This document shows positions 20,586 to 33,283 of a stretch of DNA of 64,000 bases, in pieces; position 1 is the stretch's first letter; every line of letters starts with the position of its first letter. The position numbers and the translations under genes are program-made. Source of the stretch: Rapana venosa (Eukaryota > Mollusca > Gastropoda > Neogastropoda > Muricidae); the NCBI GenBank assembly GCA_028751875.1, contig CM054154.1, positions 59,491,279 through 59,555,278 on the forward strand, given 5' to 3'. The notes beneath the pieces are model-generated. The model saw only the letters and a list, made by a program, of their open reading frames with translations. It was not told where the DNA came from and ran no database searches.

Positions 20586-21446
20586 CCTTGAGAAAATCAG
20601 GCTGATGCACGGGAAAAAACACATAAAGGATCAGTCATTTTGGGGGCAGAACGATCACAAACCCCCCCGCTTCGCAAAATTGCTTTGAGGAATAGAAAGG
20701 ATCACAAAAGACCCTTGCCACCCAACAAACATTTTGAAAAAGGGCCCCAAAACATACGGCTTTGGAAAATCAGTGCAGAAAGACCAAACTATGACAAATA
20801 ACACCAACGCTTTAAAACTGATATCGGGTTTTTATGACCAAAGCTAAACATTCAAAGTTTAAAGGGACCGGGAGCCATTGTATCAAAACCAGGATCCACC
20901 CCAGAATAGTAGCGGGACTGCACAGACAAAAACCAAAAGGTCAAAACAAACCCCCCATCGGAGAAAAAAAATTTCTCATTTAAACTCCAAGACAGACTAA
21001 TGCCTCCCTTGCCCATATCCATATTTCGTATCCCTTTTAACATGGCCCCCTGCCCTCAATTTGGGAAGAAGAGAAACAGGGGGTGGAAGAGATTTTTTCC
21101 GGAGACCCCCTTTGGCATCTCCTACAAAAACCACCATAAGCAATAAACGTGAAAACAAAACCCAAAAACCTTTGGGACCATATGAAAACCCTTTCAAAAA
21201 CGATCGTAAAAAAACGTAAACTTAAATGGTATGGGCATTTCACAAGACCCAAAATGGACTTGCAAAACATTTTAAAAGGCACTGTCCCAAAGGGGGGAAA
21301 AAGAAAGGCAACCAAAGGGAAGAGCGAAGGGACAAGCCTAAAAATTTCAACAAAACCCAAGAAAAGGCAAACAAAGAGGGGAAATGGAGGGAACGGTTTG
21401 GGTTAGTCTTTGAGGTGCCCCCAGGGCCCTCAACTAGGGGACAGAT
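20586..21446 (+). pseudogene. LINE-D: decayed C-terminal half of a LINE reverse transcriptase
   Basis: Plus-strand remnants in the expected order of a LINE RT C-terminus. A Gly-Met-Glu-Ile-Ser-Ala-Glu-Lys-Thr-Lys-like block lies near 20760-20800, then a KYLG/SDQGSTPE-like block near 20865-20895. A NISLK...RLMRSL...ISIF-like block lies near 20965-21040, and GISYKNHHK near 21115-21140. The last and best part is one frame at 21149-21406 with KKRKLKWYGHFTR and GTVPKGGKRKATKGK, matching the usual GHVTRS...GTVQGGRRRGRQRK tail. Earlier blocks need several frame changes. The element ends in a GATA/TAGA-like simple tail. It is a different LINE family from LINE-C: its tail has no CCHC block. Confidence 0.78.
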
Positions 21447-21512
21447 AGTTTGATAGATGGGTTTGATGGGATAATAGAAGATGATAGATAAAAGATGGGA
21501 TAATAGATTTTA
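21447..21512 (+). repeat. GATA/TAGA-like 3' tail of LINE-D
   Basis: Degenerate repeats of GATAGATG, GGGATAATAGA and GATAGATAAA directly after the LINE-D coding relic. Simple-repeat tails rather than poly-A are common in some LINE groups. Confidence 0.6.
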
Positions 21513-24500
21513 TATTTGCTTATTTACTGCTAAAGGGTTTGGGTTTGGGTTTTTTTAAATCTTGTTTTGTGTCCCTTTTCCTGATTTTAAAGATACTGTT
21601 TTGGGGTTTTTTTCTGGGGTAATTTTTTCCCCACGTTTACTGAGTTTATAAGGGCTGTAACCCACGAAAAATTTCTTTTTGAGATCCCGAAAAACTAACA
21701 ACCAGACAAAAAACACAAACACAATACCAAATATCGGGGGCCCAAAGGGGGTTGTCAGTGGATTTCACCCGGCCCGGTCCCCTGCTGTTTCGGGGTGCGG
21801 GCGATGGGGGACGATCGCTTTGGGTCCTTGGAAAACCATTTCCCCAAGCTGGGGGGCCTTGAAGTGCCCTCCTTCACCTGCACAAACAGCCATAAATCCG
21901 GGAAAAAAAACGCCCAACATGACAAAAAAAAAACCTACCCCCCCCCCCCCCCCACCATTTTTTCTTTCTAAACCCGGTTGGGTGGGTCATCTGCTCTTCT
22001 TTAATTTTTCCCCAATTTTTCACCTTAACTTTTTTTTTAATGGGGGAAATTAAAAAGAATATTTACAAAATGAAAAATTTGGGTAAGTTCGGAATGAATT
22101 TCTTTACGTTTTTTAAAAAAAGCCTCTTTTAAAGGGAGGTTGCGTAAACACATATCAAAACCAAATTTTTTTTTTCCTCAGACCCCCAAATTTTTTTTTA
22201 AAAAATTCCCCAAAAACCCAAATATAACAGTATAAAAAAAAATTTACAAAATTATCACCCCTTTATTTAAGTAATCTACGTGAAATTTAAATAATAATTT
22301 TTTTTTTTTTTTTACATTATCCCTTTCTCACTTTTTCGATATTTCACATTGTGACAGTATAAAACGCTAAATAGTAAAAATATTGTCCCAAAATTTAAAT
22401 GTTTTTAAAAACGTTTCAAATTTTTCCCTTTTTGGGTCTTTTAATTTCCCTGGAAAACAAAACTTGTTCGATCCCGGCCAGTGGGCCAATACATCGATTT
22501 TTGTCGCCCCCCCCTCATGTGGGGGGGTTTTAAAAAGGCGTTTCTTTTTCTTGTACCCCGCCCTTCCACCCCGGGCGCTCGATTTTAAACCTGGGGGCCC
22601 CGGGATCGTAGAAACAGCTGCTTCTGTTTGGGTTTTTCCAGGGGGTCCCAAACCACTCGCCCAAAACTTGCGACGGGGGCAAATTGTCCTGGGGGGGTTT
22701 CGCGGGTAAAACCATCCCTTGCCGTTTAAACTAAAGAAATAAAGGGCCGTTAAAGGGGGCGGATGGGGCCTTTTGGTCCTTCTGGTGGGGTGCCAAAGAG
22801 AAAAACCGTTCAAAAAAAGTAGTAGTATGTCATTCCCTATTACGAGGGTTGTGTACCTGCATGTGACAAACTTTGGAAAGTGTAGAGGGTGTATGCATGC
22901 ACAAATGCTTTGTACACAATTAAAACACACAAACACAACATCCCAGTTTGATTCTGGGTTTTCAAAATAAGGGGCCCCAAAGGGCCCCCCAAAAATAAAA
23001 AAAAGGGGGGAAATTCCCCCCCCCCCCCCCCCCCCCCTTTTTTCATAAAAAGGGGGAAAATAGAAATTTGCTTATAGAAACATCAGAACCTTTGTCGGGC
23101 TATTTTATTCAAGGAAGAAAAACCCAACAACAACAAAGCAAAATTACGTAGGCAAAAAGGTTTAAATTTATTCACCTTAATTTTTCATTTTAAATATGCA
23201 GAAAACACTGTACACTGGAAAAAGACACAATGAAAAAAATTTTATTCAAAAAAGGCCTGGCCCCAAATTTTAAAGGGGAAACCCATCATTGGTAAGGTTT
23301 TTTCCCATTCCCCACCTAAGTCCTGTACCCCCCAAACAACAATCATAAAATTTTCCCAATCAAAAAGGTAAATCATGACATCATCGTTTCTCTTCTTTTG
23401 AAAAGATTACAAAGTACATAGAACATTTCGCATAGCTTTTCTTTGGGGTGGAGAAAAAAATTTAAACAAACCTAAACATTGCGGGTCCCCATATAAAACT
23501 TAAAAGGGAAAAGTTTTTTTGTTCTTAAAGTTCCCAGTGCTGGGAAACAGAAAACAAAGGTACCTCATCTTCTCTTTTCATTTACACAGGGACACGTCAT
23601 TTTTCCTGTCATAATTTTTATATTTTTAAATGATGAAACCCCTTTCCTATGGGTTACCCCAAAACGAAACTTGGCCCAATACCCCACCTTACAAACTTAT
23701 TCATATTCGGGTTTAGGTTTTTTTCCAACAAAATTTAAACTTTGATAATTCATATAAAAAAAAATCGTCGCACTTAAAAATGGCCCCCCAAAATTTTTGC
23801 CATCTACAATAATATAACCGTTTGAACCCCTTGTTTTTTGGTTTCTAAAAGGCTAAACTGCCTGAATTTTGAATTTTTTTAAAATTTTTCTCCCCCCAAC
23901 GGACAAATTTTTTACCCCCTAAGACAAATGTGTGTGTCAGACAACTATCAACTAAATTTTGCCCCAAAAGCAGGAAAGGGTTTTTTAAATTTGCATTTAG
24001 TGCAATTTTAAGGGTGTCGGGGCCCAAATGTCTTGTCATTGTCCCCTTTATTTGTCCCCCAATCACGGGTAAAATTTGGTAAAAATAAAAAAATAAAAAA
24101 TCAAATCCTCCAAGGAAAAAGGGGGACAGGGGGTTTAAAGCATTTTGGGGCCCAAAAAAAGGGAACTAAAAAAACCCAGCTGATGGTTTACCAATGGGTT
24201 ATGGGGCCAAAGTATTTCAAGGTTTTTGTCACAAAATTTGCCCCCATAGCACCTGTTTTTTTAGGGTATTTTTTAGGAGCCCAGAAGGGTTTTTTTTAAA
24301 TATTTTTTTTTTTTTTTAAAACAAGTAAAATTTTTCAATCAAAAAGGTGCCCTTTTTTAAAACTGGGCCCTTCATATCTGCGTGTGCACTACATGTTTTT
24401 TTTAATTTACAAAAGGGTTATTTAGTAAAGACCGTCACACGCACCATGTCTAAGCCGGGTTTGACAAATTCGAAAAAACCCACAGAACTTCTGTAACCCA

Positions 24501-24574
24501 AAAAATTTTTAATTTTGGTGGGCTCTAAAGTAGCCCATAGGGGGGGCACGGGCCCAACAAAACATAAAAAAAAG
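21513..24574. other. No recognisable gene; homopolymer-rich sequence
   Basis: Includes C runs at about 21938-21953 and 23018-23037 and a GC-richer stretch at 22500-22800 with open frames on both strands (minus 22367-22936, 189 codons; plus 22383-22709). These frames are rich in Pro/Gly/Lys and match no family I know. Confidence 0.55.
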
Positions 24575-24595
24575 CAAAAATTATGGATGTGGTGT

Positions 24596-24646
<51 letters not shown>

Positions 24647-24860
24647 CCCTTGCCCCACCTGTCGAACCTTGGCAGACGGGAGACCTATTTTTTTTCCCTT
24701 TCTTTTTCTTATTTTTCGTTTTTTTCCCCATTCTTTAAAAAATTTTGGGCCCTTTGCTTTAAATTAGCCGGGGAAAAATCCGCCAAAAGACTTTTCCCCT
24801 TTCAGGGTTTACCGGGGCGGAAAGGCCGGGGGCAAATTTTTTCTCCCATCTTTTAACCGG
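24575..24860 (+). repeat. Interspersed repeat Rpt-2, copy 1
   Basis: The same sequence occurs inverted at 49475-49740. Shared landmarks are TTATGGATGTG, a G run, GGTTACCC, CACCTGTCGAACCTTGGCAG, and later a CCAAAAG...TTTCAGG block followed by a GCGG...GGGCAAA/GGTAAA block. One frame is partly conserved between copies (HLSNLGR), which suggests descent from a coding element, perhaps the start of another LINE. This copy contains the 48-base G run. Confidence 0.65.
24596..24643. repeat. 48-base poly-G run
   Basis: Uninterrupted G. The homologous position in the other Rpt-2 copy has only a few G, so the run is a recent expansion or a consensus artefact. Confidence 0.9.
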
Positions 24861-25297
24861 CGGGTTTTCCCTGTCCCTTTTTTAAATGTTAATTTCCCCC
24901 CTTTAAACCCTTCCAAAAATTTTCTTTTCCTCCTCTTCCCAATTTTTTAATCATCCGCTAATTAACCCAATCGACAAATTCTAAAAAAAAAACCCATTTT
25001 TTTTTTTTTCCCCAATGGGGTTGAAAAAGTTTTAATTTCAAAAACCGTTTTTTTTCGCCTGCCTGCCAAAAAATTTTCCTTACCCCTTTTTTTCTTGTTT
25101 TTTTCTTTTTTTCCCTTCCCCAAACACGCACTTAGTGGTCAAAATTTTTTTCACCTGGCAACCCTCTGACCCCTCCCTGCATTTGCCCCCCCAAATTTTT
25201 CCAGAAAACATAGTGTAAAAAACCACGAGACTTTGTAAAGGAAAATTTATTTGCCCACGGTGCACCCCAACCTTCCTGGGGTTTCGTATTGAATTTT

Positions 25298-25390
25298 GCG
25301 TGGCTTCCATTACTGTCGGCTGGGGCCAGAAATTGGGAATCTAGCGTGGCTTCCATTACGTGGGCTGCGGCCCGAAAAGGGGGAACAATA
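25298..25390. repeat. 46-bp tandem duplication (two copies)
   Basis: GCGTGGCTTCCATTAC begins at 25298 and again at 25344, each followed by a GGCTGxGGCC-like block. Confidence 0.7.
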
Positions 25391-27100
25391 AAAATTTAAA
25401 GAGGCCAAAAACTCTTGACACACCCAACCCCCCTAAATTAACCCAAATGAAAAACCCTGTTTCCCAACAAATGCTTACACACACTGTGTTATTTTTCCCT
25501 CTCTCATAAAGTTCATACAAAAGCTTATTTGGCCCCAAATTTTATTAAATGATCTTAACTCGCGGGCAGTGAAAGGGAAGAACCCAAAAAAAAGGGGAAA
25601 AGGGGGGGTTCCCTTTCCCAAATTTTGACTTTTCATCAAAAATAAACCCTTTACCTTTAAATTTTTTCCTAACCCTTTGTATTTAAAAAAGGGTTTAAAT
25701 AAAATTTAAAAAAGGGTGTTTTTAAAAACCGTTGTTTATCCCCTTTCCCCCTCAGCAGTTTTCCTTTTCCCTTTAAATCATTATGCCCCAAAATTTTCCC
25801 ATTTAAACTCTTATCTTTAAACCCCCTGACAGGGCCCCACACTTGTGGGTATCCCAAATTTTTAAAAAGGGCTGTGACCTGTTTTTTTCCATTCCAAAAC
25901 AGGTTTTACTTAAATAACCCAAAACACTTTTTTTCGATTTTTTAAAGCAAAAAAAAAACCCCAAAAGCTCAAAAAAGGCCGCAAATAAAGTTGGGGACAC
26001 ACACCCCCCAAAGTAACGAACAGGCACCCAAAGTTTAAGTTTGGGTTTTGGGGGAGGATCACCCCCAACATTTCTTTTTTTATTTTAAAACCCGGGCAGG
26101 GCGGGAAAATTTTTGCCATTTCCCAAATGAAAAATTTGGGTATTTTTTACTCATATCTACTGATTTTCCCACCGCCAAAAACCCAAAATCAGAAAAAACC
26201 ACTGTACTTCTTACCAAATACTCGGGGCCCTCTTTTGAAACTTTAAAAAAAAACAAAACGTCCCAAAGGCCCAAAATTTTGCATTTGGACTTAAATAAAT
26301 AAACCCGTGCCCTTTTTGTTTTTGGGGTTCAAGGTGAGATGCACGAGGCGCGGGTTCTTATCCCAATGTTTAAAAACATGGTCCCCCCATACAAAAAAAA
26401 GGGCCAGTTAGACGTTCGGGAATATACAAAGATTTGGCCCTTGGTAGCAATACAAATACGGGAATTTTTTAGCATTTAAACTGTCAGGCTTGACATGGAA
26501 AATGTGGGCGCCCGTGGGGTTGGTTGTGTTTTGTGTGTGTTGTATCTTCATTTAATCTATTCCATTTTAGTGATTTAGAGGGGAAAAAAGTAAATAAACA
26601 AGAGAATGCAAACAAAAACCAAAAAGTGTCAAAAACGGGACTTAAAAACAACTTTAACCAATTTCAAAAATTTAATTATCGACTTCTTATCAATCCAACA
26701 CAATGTCCAACATGTTTTTGGGGTCTTCAATTTTACGTCTGTTCACTTAGTGATAAAAGACAAAATTTCCCCCAACAGTAACATTTCAACAAAACCCGAT
26801 CCAGGGGACAAACTTTTTTATAGAAAAAAAAAATGCTTTTAAATGACCACAATAAAAAAAAACATAAATTTTTGGTAATTTTCCCCCCACAAATCCTTTT
26901 ACATCTTCCCACAATATTTTGTCCCAAAAAAGCATTTTTTTTTAAATCTGTACAAAAGGAAACATATTTCTATGATTATAAAAAACCCCCAGACTTGTTA
27001 GAAAAAAAAGCATTTCGAAAATCTTTTACCACGGCTTTACCCCTTTAAAAAGACAACACCCAAAATTTCTTAATTTTTTTTCTGAAGTCTTCCCAGCAAG

Positions 27101-27162
27101 TGTGTGTTGTGGGGGTGTGTGATTGTGTTGGTGTTGTGTGTTGGTGTGTGTGTGTGTGTGTG
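27101..27162. repeat. (GT)n microsatellite, imperfect
   Basis: TG/GT repeats with TTG interruptions, ending in a purer stretch of nine GT units. Confidence 0.85.
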
Positions 27163-27446
27163 TTTTTTCCTTGATTGTTTTTGATTCGGGAAAAATAATA
27201 ATAAAAAAAATGGAACTTATAAAAGCGCAAAACTTGAAAAACCCAAAAATAAGGGTTTTCGGGCTTTTTTTGACAAACAGTCCTTGTCTTTGCAGCAGTT
27301 TTGTCACTGTTCCCTCGGGAAGTTTCATAAGATAATCTTTTTTTTTTTTCCCTGAGCAATAAAATGCTATTGAGCTTTGATTTTTCCCGTTTTTTTAGTA
27401 TTTTGCATTATCGTGAAAAAAATGGATGTTTTGGTTGTATAAAGGG

Positions 27447-27580
27447 GGGAGGGAAGGGGGGAGGGGGAGGGGGAAGAGAGAGAGAGAAAGAGAAGAGAGA
27501 GAGAAAAAAGGAAGAGAAGAGAGAGAGAAGAGAGAAGAGTGAGAAGAGAGAGAGGAGAGAAAAGGAAAGGAGAGAAAAAT
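27447..27580. repeat. GA/GGA-rich purine tract
   Basis: G runs followed by GAGAGA and AAGAGA repeats; nearly all purine on the plus strand. Confidence 0.85.
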
Positions 27581-28085
27581 TTAAAAGTCAACTTTTAAAT
27601 TTCCAATCAAAACATTGAAAAAAGCAAAATTGGGTAGGTTTACAACACTGCTCTCTTGATACAGGAAAAGGGGCCTAAGTGAACACCCAAATTTGAAAGC
27701 CCCCCATCCTTTCCCTCCTATTCCTCCCAAACCCCCTTTACCCCCCCTTTGCCTTAACTAATGATTTTGCCAAAGCTTAAGTTTGGGCATCCTCCCCTTT
27801 CACTTGACGTCCGAAGTTTAAAATTTCGCAAAATTTGGGATTTTTTTAAAAAACACTAAGTGATGTCAACTCAAGGGAAAACTCGGGCCTTTGGGAAATC
27901 ATTTTTTTTAAAAAACCTTTTTGTTTTCCCTTAACCATAACTTGCCTGGGTTGGTCCTTGGCTAATTTTTTTTGGACATTCAACAAGTAATATTTTTGGA
28001 TTTCAGGCCTCCATTTTTTTGTTTTTTCTTTTTAAAAAAAATTATTTTTTTTTTTTTTTTTGTAAAAAAATTTTGACATCAAGGG

Positions 28086-28760
28086 ATTCCCAGCCAACTT
28101 CGGGGAATTTTCAACACCCTCAAAACCCGGGGAAACCTTGGCTTCGGGGGGAGCCCTAAAAGACGCCCCCCGAGGGTTAACCCCCCATCCACTCGGTCCC
28201 TGGGCTCGGCGCATAGGCCGGTCATTCATCCGGGTCCATTCTCTGTTTGTTGTCCCATCCATCCCTTTTTTCGGGTTCTTCCCCTCCTTCTGCCCCCTTT
28301 CCGAGGGGTTCCCTCAGAAACTGTTTTGGGCAAGGGGTTGTGGGGGGTGACGGGGCCGAACCATGTCAGTTTTTTCTTCTTGCCGAGGGTGAAAGGGGTT
28401 CCGGTAGCCTCCACCCCTTTGTTATTTGACTCTGAAAAATTTTAAAGGGTTTTTTCTTTCTCCCCAGGTTTCCCCAAATTTTTCTTGGCATTTTTTTTTC
28501 AAATGCGGGAAACGTTTTTGGCTTTTTTTCCAGAAAGTCAATGTCCATTTTCACTTCCATACAGCAGGATCGACTGAATTAGGGTTTTGGGTAATTTTTT
28601 TAAAATTTTGTTTGGGGAAAACCCTGTTTCTTTTTTTAAATTTTCCCAAAATGGGGTAAAATTTTTACTTTGGTGAAAAAAAAACCATTGTTTGGGGGTC
28701 TGGGTTGAAAAAACTTTTTCAACCCAAACAAGATAACCCAAGCCCAAATTTTTTCCAAAA
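28086..28760 (-). pseudogene. LINE-E: decayed C-terminus of a LINE reverse transcriptase
   Basis: Minus-strand relic with LIQSILLYGSENG near 28545-28580 (the usual SILLYGCE-W block). Then come a degraded LRKILGI-like region at 28440-28510, and GKKKKLTWFGPVTPHN plus GTPRKGGRRRGRTRKK at 28270-28385, equivalent to RRRKLTWFGHVTRHN and the GG-RRRGRQRK tail. A following NREWTRMND block matches the usual NIREWTG segment. The family resembles LINE-D more than LINE-C. Several frame changes are needed, and nothing recognisable of the palm motifs remains upstream. Confidence 0.78.
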
Positions 28761-29459
28761 CTTTTTTATTTTTCAGCTTTCCTCTATTAAAAAACCCTTT
28801 TTTTGAAAAAATCTCAAAAGAAAGCCCAAAATTTAAACTTTTAAATGTTTATAATGTGTATTCATTTAACATGTTAAGTAAGCCCTGCTTAATTTTTCAA
28901 AAAGCCAAAACCCACACTCACTCCCAAAATGGGGGGAAATTCCATTTCACTGCAACTCCATTGATTTAAAAGGCCCAAAGAGCTGCGGGGGCCCTAGCCC
29001 CCCCTTTTTCAAAAAACCTAAATCCCCCTTGGGTTGATACATTTTGGCCCCCTTCCTTCCCACCTATACTATGCTTTGAGGACTCCCGATGTCAAGCGAA
29101 AAAGGGAATTTAACAGCAGGGAAATTAAAACCCTTTTTACTGCATGGGGTTTCTTTAAACCCTATTTTTTTTTTTTTTCCTTTTTTAAAAAAAAATGTTT
29201 TTTTTTCGCGGTTTTCCACTTTTTGGGCGGAGATGTACCATGCCGGGGTAGACACACAAAAAAATTTTTTTTATCCATTTCAAAAATTTCTAATTCTTCA
29301 AGCATCCCAAATCACACCCCCTTTTTTTCTCTTTTATAAACATCCCCATCATCTTCCACTACATAACCCTCATAAACAGTTTTTTTCATTACCCTATGGG
29401 CAGCAGCTCAGCAAGTAAACCTTTTACTTTTTTTCCTCTAAAACCTTTGCCTTATCAAA
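28761..29459. other. No recognisable gene
   Basis: AT-rich, homopolymer-rich; T runs around 29165-29180 and A/T runs near 29190-29210. Confidence 0.6.
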
Positions 29460-30070
29460 AACCATCTAAGGTACACCATTTGTTCAACTGTATAATCATC
29501 ATCGTCATGTTTTACCATCTTCAATCTCGGATGATGTCATGACATCTTCATCATCGTTTTCCAAACGTCATCTTCAATATATACATCCCTTGGAAATCTT
29601 TACTTTGACATCTCCTCAAGTTAAAAACCCCCACAACCAAAACCCCAACAATCTACACCATCTAAACCCTCACACCTTTAATTTTCCACTCAACAAACAC
29701 CCCTCTTACCTTCACAAACTCATCAAACTTCCCCCTTCAACACCCATAATCATCGCCATCACTTCCTAAACATCTACATCATCATTCTTTAAAACAAACC
29801 TTTTTTCTTTTTTTTTTTCAAAACCAAAAAACACACCCCTTTTCTCGTCTCCCCCTCTCATCATCACCCTTTTCCCTCAAATAAAATCAACATCAACCCC
29901 CAAACAAAAACTTGCAATTTAAATTTTTCACCATCATAACCCTTTAAATCTACCACCCACTTCAGCACCAAACCATCACCCCTAATTCCCCAAAAAAAAA
30001 ATCCCCTTTAAAACCCCATCAACATCATTTACACAACATCAAAAAACCAATCACGTCAAACCCCCTGCAA
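29460..30070 (+). repeat. G-poor CAT/ACC-rich low-complexity tract
   Basis: About 600 bases composed almost only of A, C and T on the plus strand, with frequent CATC, ATCATC, CACCA and AACCCC. It contains the 14-base palindrome GATGTCATGACATC at 29533-29546. Resembles a degenerate (CAT)n or related satellite. Short Thr/Pro/His-rich frames through it are not genes. Confidence 0.7.
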
Positions 30071-33000
30071 TCCCCGCATCATCCCTTGGGGAGAGAGAAC
30101 TGGAACGGTTTTTAAAGGTACTTCCCCCTTTGTCCACAATACAACCACGCGGAATGGAAAAGTTCTATAAGAACAAGTTGCTAAATTTTAAACAAACTTA
30201 AACCAAACTCACCCCAAAAAGAAAAATTTGGGGATGGCCCTTTAAACCCAAAAAAACACTGAAAAGAATTTAAAACACCTTAAAAGAAAAACCCCAAAAG
30301 GCAACCTTTAAAAATGTTCTTGACCCCGGGTGTATTGGGAAGACATCCCGGTTTCACTACAAAATGAAAAAAAATGACAAACAGCCAAGCCCACACAACA
30401 AAACCCCAAAAAACCCAAAATTTAAAAATTTTTGAATTTTTCCCCTTTCTTCTGAAACCGGGGTTTGGGGGAAAATCAAAAACTTGTTCATCTTGGAAAT
30501 TTGACACTTTCAGCAACTTTTGGGTGGGAACTTTAGTTAAATTAAACCCAAGAAATTTAATTTTAAAACCGAATACCCGGGGGCGATCGAAAAGGGGAAA
30601 AGTTCGTCTTCGGGGCTGCAACAAAAAAGGGCAGTTTTTGTTTTTGCAGAGAAACTCTGAAAAAATGCCATTTTTGGGATTTGTTGGGGGATTAAATCTT
30701 AAATTGAGAAAAAGGCCCAAACCCCAAAGCTTTTGGGATCGATTTAATAATTTTTTCTTTCAAAAAATTTTTTTAAAAGATCTATATCATTATATCTATT
30801 CAACTTTCCCAAATTTTTTTGGAAAAACCCCTCTTGTTTTAATGGTATCAACAAGTCTCTGCTTAAAAAGACCAAAAAAACTTTTTAAAATCCCCCACGC
30901 CTTGCTCAAAAACCCAAACCCCCCCCCAAAAAAAAAAACCGGGCCCGACATAAAATTTCTCTTTCTTTTGTTACCCAGCAATTCTTCCCGTTCTATTCTA
31001 TCCATTTCTTGTGTTGCCTAATAACCCCCTTTTCAAAAAATATTTCTTATTTTTTTTAGTGCCAAATCTTTACTTTTTCGCGTCCCGGGTTTTTTTTAAA
31101 CTAGCCCAAAGTTTTTCCAAATGGGGGTTTTTGGCAGGGTATTTTTCCCGGGCTGTTGTTTTCATCTCCGCTCTTCCACTGTCAGACTCTGTACTTCATT
31201 GGGTTTTTTCTGTATTTTTGTCATCCTTAAAATTTTTCAAACATTAACAGTCTTTCCATAAAAGTCAAAATTTCCAGAATCGTTTCATCATCATCTTGCT
31301 TTACAGACCGGAAAAAGACTTATTCCCCACCTCTTCAATTTTTTTGTCTTCCCTATCTTCAATCCTCCCCTTCCCTTAAAACATTTTTTTTGTCATCTCA
31401 CCTAGTGGCATAATGGAAAATCGTCTCAGTCACCTTAAACTTCCGTTTCACTTGTTTCCCTTTCCCCAAAAAGGGAAACAAATTCTAATGGTTATTCAAG
31501 CGCAACCTCTGTTGTGCTGGTGCCTGATGGGGGCCCACTACAAATTCTGTTATTGGGTGTGACTTTAATGGCAAGGGGGTATTCTGTTTTTCCCGCTTTT
31601 TTGAAACACAAAATCTTCCATCTGGGGGAGGCCGCCTCCCTGCCTTAAATACTAATTTTCAAAACCCGCCATCATCTTTCTATCAAATTTCAGGGGTATT
31701 GGGCAATTTGAAAGTACCTTTTCCCCCGATGCCCAAAAGGGAAAACAAAAGGGTTCCCCTCCTTCCTTTTACCTGGAAATTTCAAAATTTTCCCTTTTGG
31801 GAAAGGCCCCCAAACTCTCTTTCCCCCAAAAGGGCCCTTTTTGTAAACTTTTAAATCCGGCCTCAAGACATATTTTGTTTCAAACCTAAATTTTCTTCTC
31901 CTGTTTCATTTCATAAACTATTCCCCCCTTTTTTCAGCCAAAAAATTTAAAACACCCTGCCAAAATGCCCAAAAATTTGTGTGTTGGTGTGTTTTGGGGT
32001 GTGGGTGTGTGGGGTGTTTTGGGGGTGTGGGGTGGCATTTGGGGCTTGGGTTAAAAATATTACTTTTCTATTTGGGTTTCTTTACTGTGCAAAAATGGTT
32101 GAGGGCAAAACGCTTTTTGGAAATTTTTCCCGTTTCAAGATACAGCGCTATAAAAAATTTCCCCTTTTTTAAATTAAATTTCTACTTTACTGTAGGAGCG
32201 TAAGCCCCGGGAACAAAAGGTGTAGGGACTGTCCATTCCATTTCCCCTTTGGGGGAAAGCCCCTTTTTCTGCAATTCTGGGGGTTTTCCTTTCCCTTTTG
32301 GGTTTGAAGTGCTTCTCAGAGGCACCCCCCCTGTCCCCCTTACCTTGGGCATTTTTAGTCGTGACCTTTTCCAAAAGAAAGGTCCAGATTCCCCAGGGCC
32401 CGGGCTGCTTTTTGGGCCAGGGCCGCGTTGTGCTGAAAATGAGTCCCAAACGGATTGGGGGGCGGGTTTCCCGGGCCTGAATTCCCTGCTTCCACTGGAA
32501 AGGGCCCGGGATTGAAAAACCCGGTTTTTGGGTGTTTTTTCCCCTAAAGGGGCCATTTCTTTTTCCCTTAAAAGTGGACTGCCTATTTGAACTCCTCCCT
32601 GGAGGGGTTTTCTTGTCTCTGCATTAGCTTTTCCCTGGGGGAAGTAGGCAATTTTTCCTTGGCTCCGAAGGGAAAACCAAATTTTTTCTTTTGGGGGGCA
32701 AATGAGATCAGAGGGTACCCCCAGCCACCTCCCCCAAGGGTTTGTCCCCAAGCTCCCCGTCACCAACACGCCCCTCTTTTCCACCCAGCGGGAAAGGGGC
32801 AAAGAAATTTTGGGGCCTGGTTTTATTTTTTCCATGGTGGCCTTCCTACAAAAAACGCCCGGGGAAATTTCCCCAATGGGACTGGGAAAATCGGTCATTT
32901 TTCCCTTCCCGTTCTTCAACCCCTGAAAACTACAATTTCCATCTTGGGCTTTGGGTCCGTGGTTTTAGTTTTCTTTCTACTGTTTCCAACTCAAATATCA

Positions 33001-33217
33001 AAATGACTGTCCTTTAAAAATAAAAATAATAATAAATGGAACTTTTATACGCTATATCTTGCAAAACAAATCAAAACGCATTTATTTTGACCAAAACTTT
33101 CCCCATCATACAACCAATGACAAATAATTTTAATAGTTCAAACAGATATTTTTTAAAAATGGGGACGCAGACCCAACTAATTTAAAAAAATTGCAATAGT
33201 CAAATGTTTTTCAAAAG

Positions 33218-33283
33218 CACACACAAAAACCACACACAAACACACAAAAACACACACCCACACACACCACACACACACACACA
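33218..33283. repeat. (CA)n microsatellite, imperfect
   Basis: CACACA with AAA and CC interruptions on the plus strand. Confidence 0.85.

Larger units (their letters stand above)
24861..28085. other. No recognisable gene; simple repeats inside
   Basis: Homopolymer-rich. Contains a two-copy tandem duplication (25298-25390), a GT tract (27101-27162) and a GA-rich tract (27447-27580). A GCGCGGGTTC block near 26348 with a preceding GAGATGCACGAGG resembles a tRNA-type B box but is too weak to call. Confidence 0.5.

Noticed and set aside
22367..22936. Possible further 2A or LINE in a GC-rich patch
   Set aside because: A PGPPG string occurs, but without the DxExN residues. No RT or endonuclease motif.
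24596..24643. Poly-G as a G-quadruplex regulatory site
   Set aside because: The homologous repeat copy lacks the run and the surrounding sequence is error-prone, so a technical or slippage origin is more likely.
26300..26410. tRNA-like B box (GCGCGGGTTC)
   Set aside because: No A box at the right distance and no foldable cloverleaf; sequence quality is poor.
30374..31021. 215-codon plus-strand open frame
   Set aside because: Low-complexity Lys/Asn/Phe composition in smeared sequence; the opposite strand is open too (30280-30720). No family resemblance.
32182..32919. 245-codon minus-strand open frame
   Set aside because: Lies in the homopolymer-rich regime, is Pro/Gly/Lys/Ser-rich, has overlapping open frames on the other strand, and shows no recognisable motif.
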